A stretch of 64,000 nt of DNA from Amyloporia xantha (GCA_036971615.1 JAYKKR010000011.1:620001-684000); one strand, 5' to 3'. Shown: positions 1 through 13,072, counted from the first letter of the stretch. Numbers and translations: made by a program. Notes: a model not told the origin generated them from the sequence alone.

Positions 1-2692
1 CCGCCCGGAGATTGATGAGTCGTAGGGAGATACTTACGGGATGAGACTGGGAGGACTTTGTCCATACATGAATATTCTTTCCCATTTGACGGATGGGATT
101 TTTCATTACTGTCAGGACTTGTTCCGTGAGACGACTGTTAGGTACACTGTTGAATTTGGCCCATTTTCAATGCACGGCCAAGATTAAAAGGACCCGAGCC
201 TTCCGCTGCCATGATGTCGTAGAGGTTGGTAGTACAAGGTGTGCGAGGCTGCGAGGTGCCCGTTCTTGAACAGTTACTTGTCACGTGCCACGGCGACTAT
301 TCTCGATCTGTAGATCGAGCGGGAGCAGATTCAACTCAAGTTTGCTTCCGCCTCCTATGTTTTGCCTCGATTGCAACAGTCCGACTTGTTATGTTTCGTC
401 TTTTGTCGACCGCACAACTCTATGCGCTGCGATATGACAGTGTTATCAGTGCTACACTGGACAGTAGTACGAAGAGACGCGCATACAGTTATGATACTGG
501 AATGGCACTATGCTAATGTATCTTGTGCAGGCCTCCTGGATAAATTGTCTGATGGGCGTAGTAAGTGTAGTTTTCAGCACGTTCTGGGAGGGCCCACGCA
601 TATCGGGCATAGGAGATGCAGGTGTCCTTGCGGCAGGATTAACTCAGCGGTCGTAACAAAATTTTCACGCTGAATCCAGACGCGCACGGGATCGTGGCTT
701 CACAGCTATTCAGTCAATGGATCCGGAATGGATCCTATTTTTGAGGTGGAATAACTCGTTGAGGAGTCCGAGTATTTGTATCCACCCCAAGATGAGTATC
801 AATCCAATTAGAAGTTGTCCAAGTGGTTGAGATATTTCACGTGAGTGTGACGTTCTGGAAATATCTCACATCACCGGCACCCGCAGATCTAGCTTTGACC
901 TCATGGTGACATGATACTATTGTGGCTTTCTCGACGTCTTGACATTGAAACAGAGTATTCGTCTATCAGTGTCTCATTCTTCTGGGGGCGATTGTGAAGT
1001 CATACACGCGGGCAATAAGGTCGGAATGTATCGGGGCATGGTAGCAGGTCTTCAGTACGTCTACCCGTTAAAGTACATCATTGTGCGGGTGTTTCACGAC
1101 AAGTTATCTAGGTTTCTGATCTTTGCGGACCCCGTCAATATTAATGCAAATTGGCAGAGATGAAATATCTCAACGCTGCCATGTAAGTTGATCCGACAAT
1201 TCGGAGTCTTGATGCATATTGTAACAGAAACGAGGCGCTTCGCCTATATTCTTCCATTGAAGCTTCTCCATTGCATGCGCTTACTCTGGAGTCATACGGC
1301 CAACTCTAGAACCAACATTAAAATGTAAGGCTAATAGTCTATGTAGGAGCTACTGTCATCTTTCTGCCACACGTTCTGCAGCAGTGCTCAAGATATTTCT
1401 TCGCATCCAGAACGGGTTTGGCACGAGCGGTGGTTAGACTACAACCCGCTCATTTTCCCCGTTCAGAGTTTTTTCCTATTATCCGCTGGACAGACCGCTG
1501 GACAGACAAAATGCGTAGGAAAGCCGCTCACACCCACTCAGTCCAATGGCACTCGCATCCATTGTGCAGCGGTTTGACGTTTGCATCGTGGATGGATGTG
1601 GCAAGGGTATGTGGTTTCAGGAATCGCGAAACCATTTCACGTTCCAGAAAGACGCTCTTCCTGTTGTTTTGACACCACATCTATCCCCGTAGGAATATTT
1701 GTCGTATTTTCTTCTCTTGACGATGCATCAGTGGACTCAAGCCTCATATATTTGCCTTTTCTAGAGCACGACAAGGTATCACGCCATCATCATTAAATTC
1801 GAGTGGATGTGGACTATCCAGGTTATGTCGCGACTGTCCAGTTTCCATAAGCTTCCCCGAGCGTCTTGAAATTAAGTTAGCGCCATTCGTCGGTGCGGGA
1901 GTCATTCCGACGTCCTTGACTGAGATGGACGCAACGTTCCCACTTCCTGGTAGTTCCACCTGGGTGAGTGTCTGTGGACTCTGCTTCGAAATGGTAATCA
2001 TAGGCACTATTCCCATGAGGCGCTACTGCTGCCTGGGGCGTGCGTCGTTCTATCCTGTGAGTATTGTCCCGTCATGATATAACAGCTGCCAGTGGGTTGG
2101 GACATTGAATATGGCTCGGTCACTTTGACAACTGTATACATAGCCAACGGCAGTGGTCATATCCTCCGATGTTCTAACCCTACGAAAAGCGACTGGCGAA
2201 TGTAGAGCTATGAAAAAGCCGTCCGGGAGTCCCCTTCTTTGGGTGCGTATCTTTGTTTAGTAGCCGTGACAGAGGGTATGTGACAGCCTCGAATCAGCCC
2301 TCGTGCCGTCGAGGACCCACCGCATGTTCCCGAAAATCGGTGTAACAACATTTGGGCGACCCGCTGAGACACATCCTAACTCTCATATGCTCCGCACGGG
2401 ACACATCACATTTCAATATCAACGCGTTCCATCAGAGGCTCTCATCGGAGTACAGTGCTGACTTGAACAACCCGGGCTCTCGTCGCCCCACCGTGCTCGG
2501 CTGAGTCACTGCAAGATTGGCAAGAATGTGCTATGGCACGAATACAAACGACGCCTGAGCCCGGAGAGTTGTCCCACAAGACAACGACTCTGTGTTGGCT
2601 TACAGTACTCCTCATGATACTTGACGGCAATTCTTAGCTCTATTGCGTTCGGCCTGAGGTTGACCTATCTCTCCGTTCATCTCACATCTAGT
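1..2692. other. no recognisable gene; probably decayed sequence
   Basis: Only short open stretches are present, with no consistent splice pattern or recognisable domain. The stretch lies directly upstream of a terpene synthase pseudogene and has the same mixed base composition, so it may be decayed genic DNA, but I could not align any part to a family. Confidence 0.4.
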
Positions 2693-3990
2693 ATGCCTGA
2701 AGCAGAGAAAATGCTCTATCTCCCTGACCTATGGCCCCTTGGCCGTGGCCAAGGATGATCAGTCCTCGCTATGAGGAAGTTAAGGCGTTGTCGAACGCCT
2801 GGTCGAAGAGCTTTCATGTGTTCACCTCCGAGTCACAGCGGCGTACATTTGACAACGGAGGTTTCTGTGCGTGAACTCTGCTACTACTACTCTCATTACT
2901 ACATATATGACTCTGATTTCTTATAGGTCTTATGGCCGCATTGCTGTATCCTCAGAGTGGTAAAGGCCATTCGCCCTTACTGTCCGCTCGGAAGTAACTC
3001 ATGTCAGCTTATATTTCCAGAACACCTTCGTATCGGCTGTGATTTGCACATTCTATTCTTTGTAATCGAGAGTAAGTTGTCGGGAAATAATCGACATCAT
3101 CATTGATGCTCTGAACAATCCCGACAAATCTCGTCCCGAAGGAGAGGTCCCATCATGCGCAATTACCAGACAGTCAGTGTAACTCTTGATCCTCTGGTCC
3201 ATTTGTAAGTTGTAATATATCACAAATTTTGGTTGCTGACAATCATGAGTGCAGCTCGAACTGCGCAACGGCTATTTATTGCAAGCTTGACAGCTTACTT
3301 GGAATCTGTGGCCGCTGAAGCTTCCAATCGTGAAAACAAGACAGTTCTCACCATACAAGATTATTTACACAAATCGCCGCGAGAATGCTGGAACTCGTCC
3401 CAGCAGCATGCCTCTAGAGCTCGCCAATGATATCACAGACGAAGTGTACTTTCAACCTATATCGCAGATATTATCCTAGTAGATAACGTAAGTGCCCTTC
3501 TGGTCGATGAAGCCTTGTCGTCAATGTATTGAAACTTGATCATCCCGTTTCGGCTTCTAGGATATGATTTCATACAACAGGGAACAAGCAACCGGGAACG
3601 GAGGTCACAATATCATCACTTGCATTACGCACGAGCTCTATTGCGATATTGCCGGTGCCATGGTGTGAGGCGCTATTCGTAGAGGGCTTGAAAAGAGTTC
3701 CATCCTGGGGGCCAGACATAAGTCAGTGAGTATATCATTGGGATCACTAATTTGGCTTCTGGCCTCGAGCCCATGATTGCTGGGGCTTCGAGAGTGGTCG
3801 TTACTTCGGAAGTGAACAACTCGAGGTTCCGAGTCGGACGACACGTTATGTGCCTTTGCTGCCGAAGTTTGAGCGCGACACTACCCAGCGGAGGCAGGAT
3901 GTCATTTTGCCGAGGGTGGACTTTTCGACATAATTGGTGCGATCTTGCGAGGTTATCATTATATTATCCTTGATATCGATATTGCCGTCG
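2693..3990 (+). pseudogene. decayed sesquiterpene synthase
   Basis: This is a broken copy of the class I terpene synthase encoded intact at 16043-17347 on the opposite strand. Matching blocks occur in order: the N-terminal PWPWPR/PRYEEVKA block (2731-2870), a GCDLHILFFVIE block (about 3020-3068), [19 protein letters not shown] (about 3085-3160), TAYLESVAAEASNRENKT (3280-3345), a DEVYF block (about 3435), the NSE-region SYNREQATG (about 3565-3600), then a degenerate C-terminus. The gene is dead. One base is missing after the LPD codons near 2728. About 30 bp covering the DEYTD metal-binding motif is absent near 3066-3081. A frame break lies near 3360, and stop codons occur in the last exon. 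Remains of introns at homologous positions (near 2872, 3170 and 3489) show it arose by DNA duplication, not retrocopying. Confidence 0.85.
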
Positions 3991-4402
3991 TAGACTCGCC
4001 ATGATCACTGCACTTTGTTTCTCCACAGAACTTCGTGCACAACTTGAAGTCTGTGGAGACCATGGCACTGGTTCTCTTCCTGTAGTAGTACCAGATCATT
4101 TAGCACCATGAGCTGCATGTACAATAATATTCGAGCTCGCTGATCACAAACCTCTGTATTTATCTGGCTGCAATGAATTTGAATGAAATGGTCGACGGTT
4201 TATTGCTGGTCACGTGTGCAATAGTTAGGGGGACCTCTTCCCCATCGCGGTACCGGTCGTCGTTCACGACGAGTGTATGCACTCTCACATGTTTCCTGAC
4301 TCGTGCCTCTTGTTCTGAATGTTTGGCTGCTAGTTAACTAACCTACTCTCCGCCTGTTGATTGACCTCCCCGCCGATAAATAGCTCAGAGAGAGCCAAAA
4401 TC
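3991..4402. other. intergenic, promoter side of the Ser-rich gene
   Basis: No gene is seen. The 3' part is the upstream region of the gene that starts at 4403. Confidence 0.4.
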
Positions 4403-7295
4403 ATGGCGGAGGTTCAACAGCCGGCACGCTCGTCTCAGTCATACATTCCTGTCTTTACTCCCCGTAAATCCCAATGCTCTCAACCATCAAACCATCATGT
4501 AGGCTTCGCACCAACGTCTCGACACCTCTCTGTGAGCGGTAGTCCTACTCATCCCAGTCCTAGCTCGACCTCGTCAAGTACGAGTGGCGGTCTCACGCCG
4601 TTCCGTTCTTTCCGTAACCTGTTCTCCTCTGGTTCTACTAAAAACACTCCTAATGCGCCCAAGAGTCCATTTTCCGGGTTTGGCTCTATCAGACGCTCTA
4701 TGCATGGCGAGCGCAGTGTCTCGGCACCTCACCTACGCCGCCAGTCTTCATGCGAGGACTCACCTGTGTTGTCGATTGCACTACCTCACCCGGGTACTGA
4801 GCCACTCATAAATGGTGCGGAATTTGCAAATCTTGGTCTAAACGCTACACCGTCAGACCCCCCATCCTCTCGATCGTCCGCGCATGCTTCTACCAATGCT
4901 GCTAGTGATGGAGGTATGATCATCTGCTGTATAATGCGTCGCAGCACATCTCAATTGTTGCATAGCATCCTCACCTGCTGTGGGTCCAACAGACTTGTCG
5001 ACAATTATAGAGGCGGAAAACTCTGGGATATCCAAGCACATCCCGATACTTGACGACTCACGGGAGGAAGAGGCAGAGGTGGACAACTTTCTCGGGAATT
5101 CATCCCACCAGGAAGTTGATTTCTCGCTGCTTCACGTCTCTACACATCAACCTGCTTCCCATAATGGGGCCCGTACGCCTTCGTCAAAAGAAAGCTCTGA
5201 GCTTGACCTGTCAACGTCAAAGGTGACGAATGAGGTGCTACAAGCCATGTCGGCCACTGGTCGCACGGAAGGGTGGTTACACGGCGTGGTGGTTGACGAC
5301 GCTGGGGACGACGTTGTCGGTAGTGATGCTCTCGCTGCACACGGTGCCGCCGGTGATCCAGATGTCAGCTTCAATTTGAGCGCACTGGATCCTGACCTGG
5401 CCGCTCTCTTAAGTCCTAATCGGCTTGCAGTGACCGAGCCAGCCCTTTTAGTAGCTATAGACTCCGTCCATTCTCCCGCACCTTCTACTGCAGCTTCGCG
5501 CCGTCGACCATCCCCCCTTCTGCCGTCGGCTCCGATAAATTCAGGCTCACCTCACCGTTCAAGCTTCTCTGCCACGCCGACCTCTTCACGAAATCCCTCC
5601 CCCGTGCGCCGACAAGCGCCTCTTCCCAAGTTTGGAACTCCCAACCTGCCTTCCACTTCACTGCCGCGTCCTGGCCGCTCTGTGTCCGACAGAGCGACTT
5701 TGCAACGCACCAGTATTGCGCCACCTGCGCTCTCATCTCTAGGTCGTGCAATCTCTCACAGTCCTGAACGGCCGTCCACCACTGGAGCGTTGCGAAGCCC
5801 CCCGACCTCTTACAACGCGCTGACGAACGAGGATCATCGGCCCCACACCAGTGGAGGTTCTGACTCTCGCAGACCAGCTCTCTCCCATCTGCTCACCCCA
5901 GCTCGCTCTGGTACTCATTTGACCCCGGGAAGTTCCTCGCGCCCTCCTTCTCGACAGTTCACCAGGACACCTCCACGGACCTGGGAACCTGCACCTCGGT
6001 CTCCAATACCACGACCCGCTTCGTCGGCAGGTACTTCTTCTAGTCGCTTGCAGCAGTCTCATTCCACCTTAGATGTCGGGAGTGATCGCTTGGAGAAACC
6101 CGCAAGATCTCGTAACCGAGAACGGAGTGCGAGCGTGGTCGAGTACAGTGGGACGCGAGAGCCTACTCGGCCGTCTTCTTCTCGACCGACGGCCGAGTGG
6201 CTTGGACCGCGGACAGCGAAAGCATTTGCTGCAGCGGGCTTACTGGACTACGATGGAGACGCCAGGCGTCCGTCCTCGCGGTTTGGGACGGCGCGGAGTA
6301 GTATCGACGATTCGCGATCTCGCTACGTACCTTCACGGATGGCGTTTTCCGAGGCGGGTTCGAGTTCATCTTGGAGTCGCCGCAGCGGGAGCATATCGCG
6401 CGCTGGCAGTCTTTCGCGCACTGTCACCGATGTAGGTGGGCCTATGTCAGAGAGCGTCTCTACACCGCGTACGACGTTCTCGAGTGGGTCAACGGCGCCG
6501 ACATCCATCTCGGCTTCATCTTCTGCCCACCAACACTTACATTCTGAGCTGCAGCTTCTGCAGGAGAGGCACTCGGTGGAGACCGGTGCACTGCTGAGCG
6601 CCCTAGCAGACTCTCAGAGGACGGCGAGAGTTTTGAGGGACGAGAACACACAGTTGCGAGATAGGCTGCAAGACGTGGAGGACCGACTTGCAGCTGCTAT
6701 GGAACAAATACACCAGTTGCAATATACGCCTCCCTCTCAGCTTCCACTGACGGCCTCGAGATCAGGACTTCGTGGATATCCCTCCAGGTCCTCAGAGCGT
6801 CAAAATGGAATTGGCCAGTCACGGCTGCATTCCTTCCTACGCCCAGAGCCCGATGTTTCCCCCGAGCCGTCGTCACCAGAGCCAGCCAATCCGTCGCCTG
6901 AGACTCCAAGCGGCCTCGAGACCTTCATGGACACTCGTCGCAAGCGCATCAGCACCTCATCGTCCTTATTCCCTGGGCCACCGAGCAACATGTCGATGTT
7001 GATGCACGAGGACGGAGTATCTGTCGATCATTCTGGCGCGTTCTCCACCCGTGCTGACTCGCCCTCCTCTCCTACGCTGGTTCTGGCGAAGTTGGATGGC
7101 GCTCGTTATGGTCATAAACGAACAGCGTCGTCTACAGGGAATATCTCGCCTACTACTGCGAATTTCTCTATCGTCACAGGATCGCCGGGTAGCCTCAACC
7201 TACGCCCTGAGCACGAGCTCCATCTCGGCGACATGCCCAGCCTGGACCTTCAGGCAGAGTATGACGGTGACGCATATGATGACGGGGAATTGTAG
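4403..7295 (+). CDS. Ser/Pro-rich protein with C-terminal coiled coil
   Basis: There are two exons, 4403-4913 and 4993-7295, giving 937 residues; the 79-bp intron is phase 1. I chose ATG 4403 (context aaaatcATGG) because the frame upstream has no ATG. The N-terminal three quarters is low-complexity, rich in Ser, Pro, Arg and Thr, with many SP/TP dipeptides, so it is probably disordered and may be phosphorylated. Residues about 684-747 form a heptad-rich helix (LHSELQLLQERH, then RVLRDENTQLRDRLQDVEDR) that looks like a coiled coil, followed by another disordered tail with an acidic end. There is no signal peptide or membrane segment. I do not recognise a named family. The layout resembles fungal scaffold or cell-polarity proteins, but this is only a resemblance. 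Confidence 0.85.
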
Positions 7296-7945
7296 GTTTC
7301 TCGTCCTTTTTTGTATGTAGTTTCACTGGGGACTTTGTGTATTTCGGCCTTCTCGTGTATATGTTTGGATCTTTCGACTTTTACCTTACATTCCGTACTT
7401 ATCTCCTGCTCTGCCCAAGTCGCTCCACTTGGGTGTCTGGTGCTCATCATTTCGGCATTAATTATCTAGATTTTTGCATTTTCGCACATGCATGCATGAT
7501 CATATATTCGCTATCGTGTTGACTGTATACCTCCATGTCCGCTATGTCTTGTTCTACTGTACGGTACATCAATCGAATACTGTGGAATCCTCGCTTTCAT
7601 CAGGAGTCTTCCTAGCAATATAACCTTAGGACAACATTCTCTGCAGTCTTTCACAGTATAGCTAATAAATTTCGCTGAAGCTTCAGTTCGAGTCAAATGG
7701 CTGCTGCATAGGGGTGTTCAATGGCTATAACTCCATGTACAACCCATTCAAAAGTGACCTGTTCTTTGGATAAAGACAAGGATGTGCATTGACATGCATC
7801 GAGCCGTGGCTGGCGATCTTAACTTACGTATATGGGTGATCTAATTCTCCTGGAAGATCCATGCTCCTTGGGCCTCCCGTCGCGTACATATGGGTTTCAA
7901 ACTCAACATGCCCTGCTGGGCTTGCTCATCCTTCTACACACTGCT
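7296..7945. other. intergenic upstream of orphan gene copy 1
   Basis: No gene is seen. A motif at about 7704-7721 (gctgcataggggtgttca) recurs at about 11429-11446 upstream of orphan copy 3, so it probably marks the edge of the duplicated unit. Confidence 0.4.
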
Positions 7946-8583
7946 ATGCCCTGGGTACTTGGCTGGCCTATCGACTACGACTATGCAGTCTCGTTTGCTA
8001 AGAAGCACGACTTTCCAATCTGCCACATCAAAGGCGCCACGGACGATCGCCTATATCTCGCCACAATTGATTACATATCGACGGTAAGCCATTGCGAGGT
8101 AAAGTCTTGCTGGGTCAACGAAAGCACCAAAATTGTGTTTGGAATATACGTCGACGAGAGGCTGCGGCGGAAGCCTCCGAGCAAAAGACCATCCATCCGG
8201 CGTCTTCTCCCTGAGCGGTATGCGCTGCGACTTGTGAACCTGCTCGACACTTACGAAGTACCGCGCTGGTATCGCCACGACGATAACTCGTACGATCCTG
8301 TTGAGGGGGAGCTCTACTCGGACTCCGATTATGACACCGAATCCGACGAAGAAGAGGCCACGCCGGTAGGGGAGGACTTCAAGGTTGACCAGGATGGGCA
8401 GATGGAAGAGGATCATGTTTCCAACGAAGAGCAGAGTACCCAAGAGATACAGAATGACAGTACGGATGGCGATAGCTCCGCGCATGCTTCGGCTTCCACC
8501 TTGGGTATGTGTCTATGCAGTGGTCTTACATATCCTCCAAGTTGACGTCGATCCTTTTTGTAGAGGAACAGTGCAACATCTGA
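7946..8583 (+). CDS. orphan tandem gene family, copy 1
   Basis: Exons are 7946-8504 and 8564-8583 (59-bp intron), giving 192 residues. The start is the conserved ATG shared by all three copies (PWVLGWPIDYDYAVSFAKK follows the Met). An in-frame ATG at 7832 would add 38 residues not shared by the other copies. The globular N-terminal part (about 1-125) has conserved blocks GATDDRLY, KSCWVN and KPPSKRPxIRRLLPERYA, followed by PRWYR and SYDPVEGEL. After that comes an acidic tail (DSDYDTESDEEEA) with many Glu and Gln. The last six residues, EEQCNI, come from a 20-nt exon conserved in all copies. There is no signal peptide or transmembrane segment. I do not recognise the family. A small soluble, possibly lineage-restricted protein is the most that can be said. 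Confidence 0.75.
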
Positions 8584-10564
8584 ATTGAGGCTGCTGTCGG
8601 ATCTCGTCCAAGTACATATACCCCGAGTCCGTCACAGCATCACGACCCTTCTTCCGTTGTATTAGTAATGTGTGGATATGAATTTGCGTGATGCATTTTA
8701 ATGCAGGGATCCTCTTACCAGTGAACGGAATATTCATGTGGACGCACGTAGGGCTTGAGCTATTCACACTAGTACTGCTACGGTTGTGAGATTGTCTTAC
8801 TGCAGTCCTGTAGATCGACGAGGCCATAATCCATTGCATGAATTTGGAAGGACGGCGAGGATGCTTCACCAACAGTGGCTCGTTGCGGAATTCACCTAAC
8901 TGGACGGCCGCAATCTTCCACTACCTACTTGTAGAATTGGCGATGCTTCGCTCATTCACACATGTTACATTTGGTTATAATGCCTTTTGTGACCGGCGGA
9001 TCTTTTTCATGTCTATTGTCTGTAGAAACGAGATACTGCAGTCTAAATCTACGACATGAACGCCGCATTCAGTGACATCTTGTCCTATATCATAATTGCT
9101 CTGACATCAGTTAGCTCATCCTCTTGTGAGTTGTTAGCCCCAATGAAAAGCATCGACCACAGCCGACTCCAGCACGATGAGCTATAGTTCCCAAGCGACG
9201 GAGTAGGCAATCTTTCCATCACCATCGCACTTCCAGCGCGCAGTGTCACATTGAGCAGCACGAGATCGTTCTCACCTAGAGCTGCAGGCTTGTGCTTGTC
9301 CATTTTTTGCTTCACACTAGACGTGCGCATTGCTTTGGATGAGTTCCTGAAACGGTAGGCGTGTGCCCGCATCCTTGAGCGGAATGGCATAATACACACA
9401 TAACAACGCTCAGCGATCTGGACTGATCACCTTTGGAAGTTTGAACTGTCGCGTGTGGCGGCGGGACGTCCAGACTACGTGCTCGTGGGAGACAGTGCGT
9501 CGACAGCGATGGTACGAACATGTGCCAGGATAGATTTAGACAGAGTTAATTTCACGATTTCTTCCCATCTTGAGATTATGCAGATAGACCAAAGGGACTA
9601 GAGAGTAAGATAGTAGATGGGGGCCAAGATAGAAAGAGACACGTCTATTACGCCCAATTGGCAATCACCACCAGTATTTGCCTAGCCAGGGAGGATGTTA
9701 ACGGTATCGCGGTACAATAGAGGTCCAGACAAGGAGGAGGCGCAAATGACGAGGACATCTGGGAAATGGAGACTATAGGGATGCCCATAGTACAGGGACT
9801 AGGGGGTTCAGGGACTAGGGGGTTCAGGCACCGTAATTTTTGGATTGGAGTTCCACCCACCAGAATCTCCAAACGTGCTGTATGCAACATAGCATGTGGG
9901 ACTTGCTTCTCCCGCCACTGTGTCGCCATTAATACCATGAAGTGTGTTGTATCACACCAATGATAAGCTGAAGATGAAAAGGTGTCCAGAAGTCAGGAAT
10001 GCGGGGCAAGAGGAGGCAGGGAAGGCAGTGCTAGGGACGGCCGGGACTCAGGTGACGGTGAAGGCGGCGCGAAGGGCGGGGAAGAGAACGCGCGCCGCCC
10101 CCGGCGGCATGAACAATAGTCACGTGGAAAGTATGGCCGTGGGGGGTCAGCCACATCAGCCGTGATGCAGATACGTCTCCAGGCACTCCAGGCACTTGGG
10201 GTACTGTATATGCCGCGACGTCGCCACCGTAGCACCCCATAGCCCCGTACTAGTAGTACGGGGGTCCCCGCAGTCTCCAATACCCAGACTTCTGCAAACG
10301 ACGAGACCAGTTGGTGACCAGCATGCTTGCAGGAGCGACAAGACTTAAAGGACTGGCCAAGCGAACGACGCGCCCAGGACAAGAGCAAGGTGACGTACTG
10401 CTTACGCGAGCTGGGTAAACCTTGCGGATGCAGGCTTGCAGCAGAGTCTGCAGAGAATCCCGTCACCGTACGTGCCAATGGCTTGATACTACCAAAAATG
10501 ACAGAACATTTATAACGAACACGGCCCAACGGTGCTACACCCTGCTCTTTTTCAACACACCACT
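8584..10564. other. intergenic between orphan copies 1 and 2
   Basis: The first about 250 bp resembles the 3' flanks of copies 2 and 3, so the repeated unit extends past the stop codon; similarity to copy 3 continues to about 9000. A short tandem repeat of about 16 bp (gggactagggggttca) lies at 9794-9825. An open stretch on minus (9085-9390) has no supporting homology. No other gene is seen. Confidence 0.45.
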
Positions 10565-11186
10565 ATGCCCTGGGTACTTGGCTGGCCTATCGACTACGAC
10601 TATGCAGTCTCATTCGCTAAGAAGCGCAATCTTCCAATCTGCCGTGTCAAAGGCGCCACGGACGACCGCCTATATCTCGCTACGATTGATTACATATCAA
10701 CGGTAGGCAACTGCGCTGCAAAGTCCTGTTGGGTCGACGACGGAACCGAAATTGTGTTTGCGATATACATTGACGAGAGGTGGCGGCGGAAGCCTCCCAG
10801 CAAAAGACCATCCATTCGGCGTCTCCTCCCTGAACGGTATGCGCAGAGACTTGTGTATCTCCTCGGCACCAACGAGGACCCGCGCTGGTATCGCTACGAC
10901 GATCACTCGTACGATCCTGTTGAGGGCGAGTTGTACCCAGTCTCCAATTATGATACCGATTCAGACGAAGAAGAGGCGATGGAGATAGGGGCGAACTTCA
11001 AGGGTGGGCAGGATGCTAGCGCCAAGGAAGAGCAGAACGCTCAAGAGATACAGAATGGCAGCACGGATGGCGATAGCTCCGCGCATGCTCTGGCACCCAC
11101 TTTAGGTTTGTGTCTGCGCAGCACTCACATACATATATTCCAAATTGACGTCTATTCTTTATGTAGAGGAACAGTGTACCGTCTGA
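10565..11186 (+). CDS. orphan tandem gene family, copy 2
   Basis: Exons are 10565-11105 and 11167-11186 (61-bp intron), giving 186 residues. It is colinear with copies 1 and 3: same start block PWVLGWPIDYDY, same KPPSKRPSIRRLLPERYA and SYDPVEGEL blocks, and the same tail exon (ending EEQCTV). Differences concentrate in the acidic tail, where a short stretch is missing compared with copies 1 and 3. The reading frame and both splice sites are intact, which argues for retention of function after duplication. Function is unknown. Confidence 0.75.
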
Positions 11187-11844
11187 GTTGAGGTTGCTGT
11201 CAGATCTCGTCCAAGGACACCCTGAATCCTGTTTCAGCATCACGGCTCTTTTGAATAATGTATGGTTATGAATTTACGTGTCGCATCTTAATGCAGAGTT
11301 CGTCTTACCAGTGACTGGAATACCATGTGGACACTTATAGAGCTTGACTTATTCACACTGCTATGGCTGTGAGATCGTCTCACTGCATTCCAAACTTACA
11401 TTCAGTCCAGCACTTCAAGCCGTTGCTGCATAGGGGTGTTCAGGTTACGCGATTTTGCTCGATTTTGGCCTGATTTTCAAACCGAGTCGAATTGTGCATT
11501 TTGTTCTACGTACGAAATCAGATTTGGTCGGGAAGCGCCAAGGGAAGCGCAGTGCTTTTTTTGAGCCTCCTCGAGAGGAGGCTCGACATTTGTAATCATG
11601 AATCTGGCCAGCTCCCTCGATTCTGAACTTGAATTTTCAATAATTACGACTCCGTAATACAACTCATTGTCCTGGTCTCGTACCCCGACCTTTTATGCCG
11701 CACCTTCGCGGTGGTAGGCACACACCGTCTGAGTACGAGACCACATTGTCCCTCTTCTCTGCTTTCAAAAATCTCTTCCTGGATTACAGTCACGCATTTC
11801 TTGCAGCATCGCGGTTTCCCCTGGTTTCCCTTTGTTGTGCTATT
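11187..11844. other. intergenic between orphan copies 2 and 3
   Basis: The first about 200 bp matches the 3' flanks of copies 1 and 3. The motif at 11429-11446 is shared with the 5' flank of copy 1. No gene is seen. Confidence 0.4.
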
Positions 11845-12494
11845 ATGCCCTGGGTACTTGGCTGGCCTATCGACTACGACTATGCAGTTTCATTCGCGAA
11901 GAAGCACGACTTTCCAATCTGCCGCATGAAAGGCGCCACGGACGATCGCCTGTATACTGCTGCAGTCGATTACATATCGATGGTGAGCAACTGCGAAGCA
12001 AAGTCCTGTTGGGTCAACGGCGACACCGAAATTGTGCTTGCAATCTACATTGACGCGAGGCTGCGGCGGAAGCCTCCGAGCAAAAGACCGCCCATTCGGC
12101 GTCTCCTCCCTGAGCGGTATGCGCGACGACTTGTGCACCTACTCGACGCCAACGATCTGCCGCGCTGGTATCGCTACGACGATAACTCGTACGATCCTGT
12201 TGAGGGCGAGTTGTGGCCGGACTCCGAGTATGATACCGAATCAGAGGAAGAAGAGGCGACCGAGGTAGGGGAGGACTTCGAGGTTGGCAAGGACGGGCAG
12301 CTTGGAGAAGAGGATCATGTTGGCAGCGAAGAGCACGAAGAGCAGAATCCCCAAGAGATACAGAACGGTGGCACGGATGGCGGTAGCTCCGCGCATGCTT
12401 TGGCTTCCACCTTGGGTATGTGTCTGCGCAGTGCTCTTGGACATCTTCCAAATTGACGTCCCTCCTGTTTATAGAGGAACAGTGCAACGTCTGA
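11845..12494 (+). CDS. orphan tandem gene family, copy 3
   Basis: Exons are 11845-12415 and 12475-12494 (59-bp intron), giving 196 residues. The frame is open upstream from 11695, but similarity to the paralogues begins at ATG 11845. The protein has the family blocks (PWVLGWPIDYDY, GATDDRLY, KSCWVN, KPPSKRPPIRRLLPERYA, SYDPVEGEL), a longer acidic tail (ESEEEEATEVGEDFE, then EEDH and EEHEEQN), and ends EEQCNV from the small last exon. The three genes lie head to tail within 4.6 kb. Function is not known. Confidence 0.75.
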
Positions 12495-13072
12495 ATTGAG
12501 GTTGTCGTCGGATCTCGTTCAAGGATACCCTGATCCCGATTCAGTATCATGGTCCTCTTCCGTTATATTAGTAATGTGAGGATACAATCTGGCGTGTTGC
12601 ATTTCAATGCGCGTACCGTCTTGCCAGGAAATGGAATATCATGTTCATAGAGTTTGAGTCATTCACACTGCTGCGGCTGTGAGATCGTTTCACTGCAGCT
12701 CTTCCTGTAAATCGACGACCCACCGCGTGAACTTTGAAGCTATGCTAGGACCGTGAGGTTGCTTTATCGTTGAGGAACTTGATCACCTACAGGCTACGGG
12801 GCGGCCGTAGTCTCACTACCTCTCGTTGTTCATGTAACATCAAACACCCTGCTGATTACTACTCAGCATCTTTCTGTCAACACATCTGACTACTCCGAGT
12901 TATCCGCGGTATCCGCTGTGTCAGAGCGTCTGTGAAGGTATCAGGATTCAGGACGGCGTTGGTGATCGGTATTAGTTCTCTGCTCTCCGACTTCGTTCTC
13001 TCGACCTCCTGCCACGTCCAGACGGCTGTTGAACTCATCTGGGGGTCATTTACACACGAGAGGCGAACAGCT
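12495..13072. other. intergenic, upstream of the IML2-like gene
   Basis: The first about 350 bp resembles the 3' flank of orphan copy 1. The rest is the upstream region of the IML2-like gene. No further gene is seen. Confidence 0.4.

Noticed and set aside
4361..4402. earlier start for the Ser-rich protein
   Set aside because: The frame before 4403 has no ATG; it opens at a TTG.
7832..7945. upstream in-frame ATG extending orphan copy 1 by 38 residues
   Set aside because: The other two copies do not share this extension, and similarity begins at the Met at 7946.
8564..8583. C-terminal cysteine of the orphan family as a prenylation box
   Set aside because: The Cys is third from the end (CNI, CTV, CNV), not fourth as a CaaX box needs.
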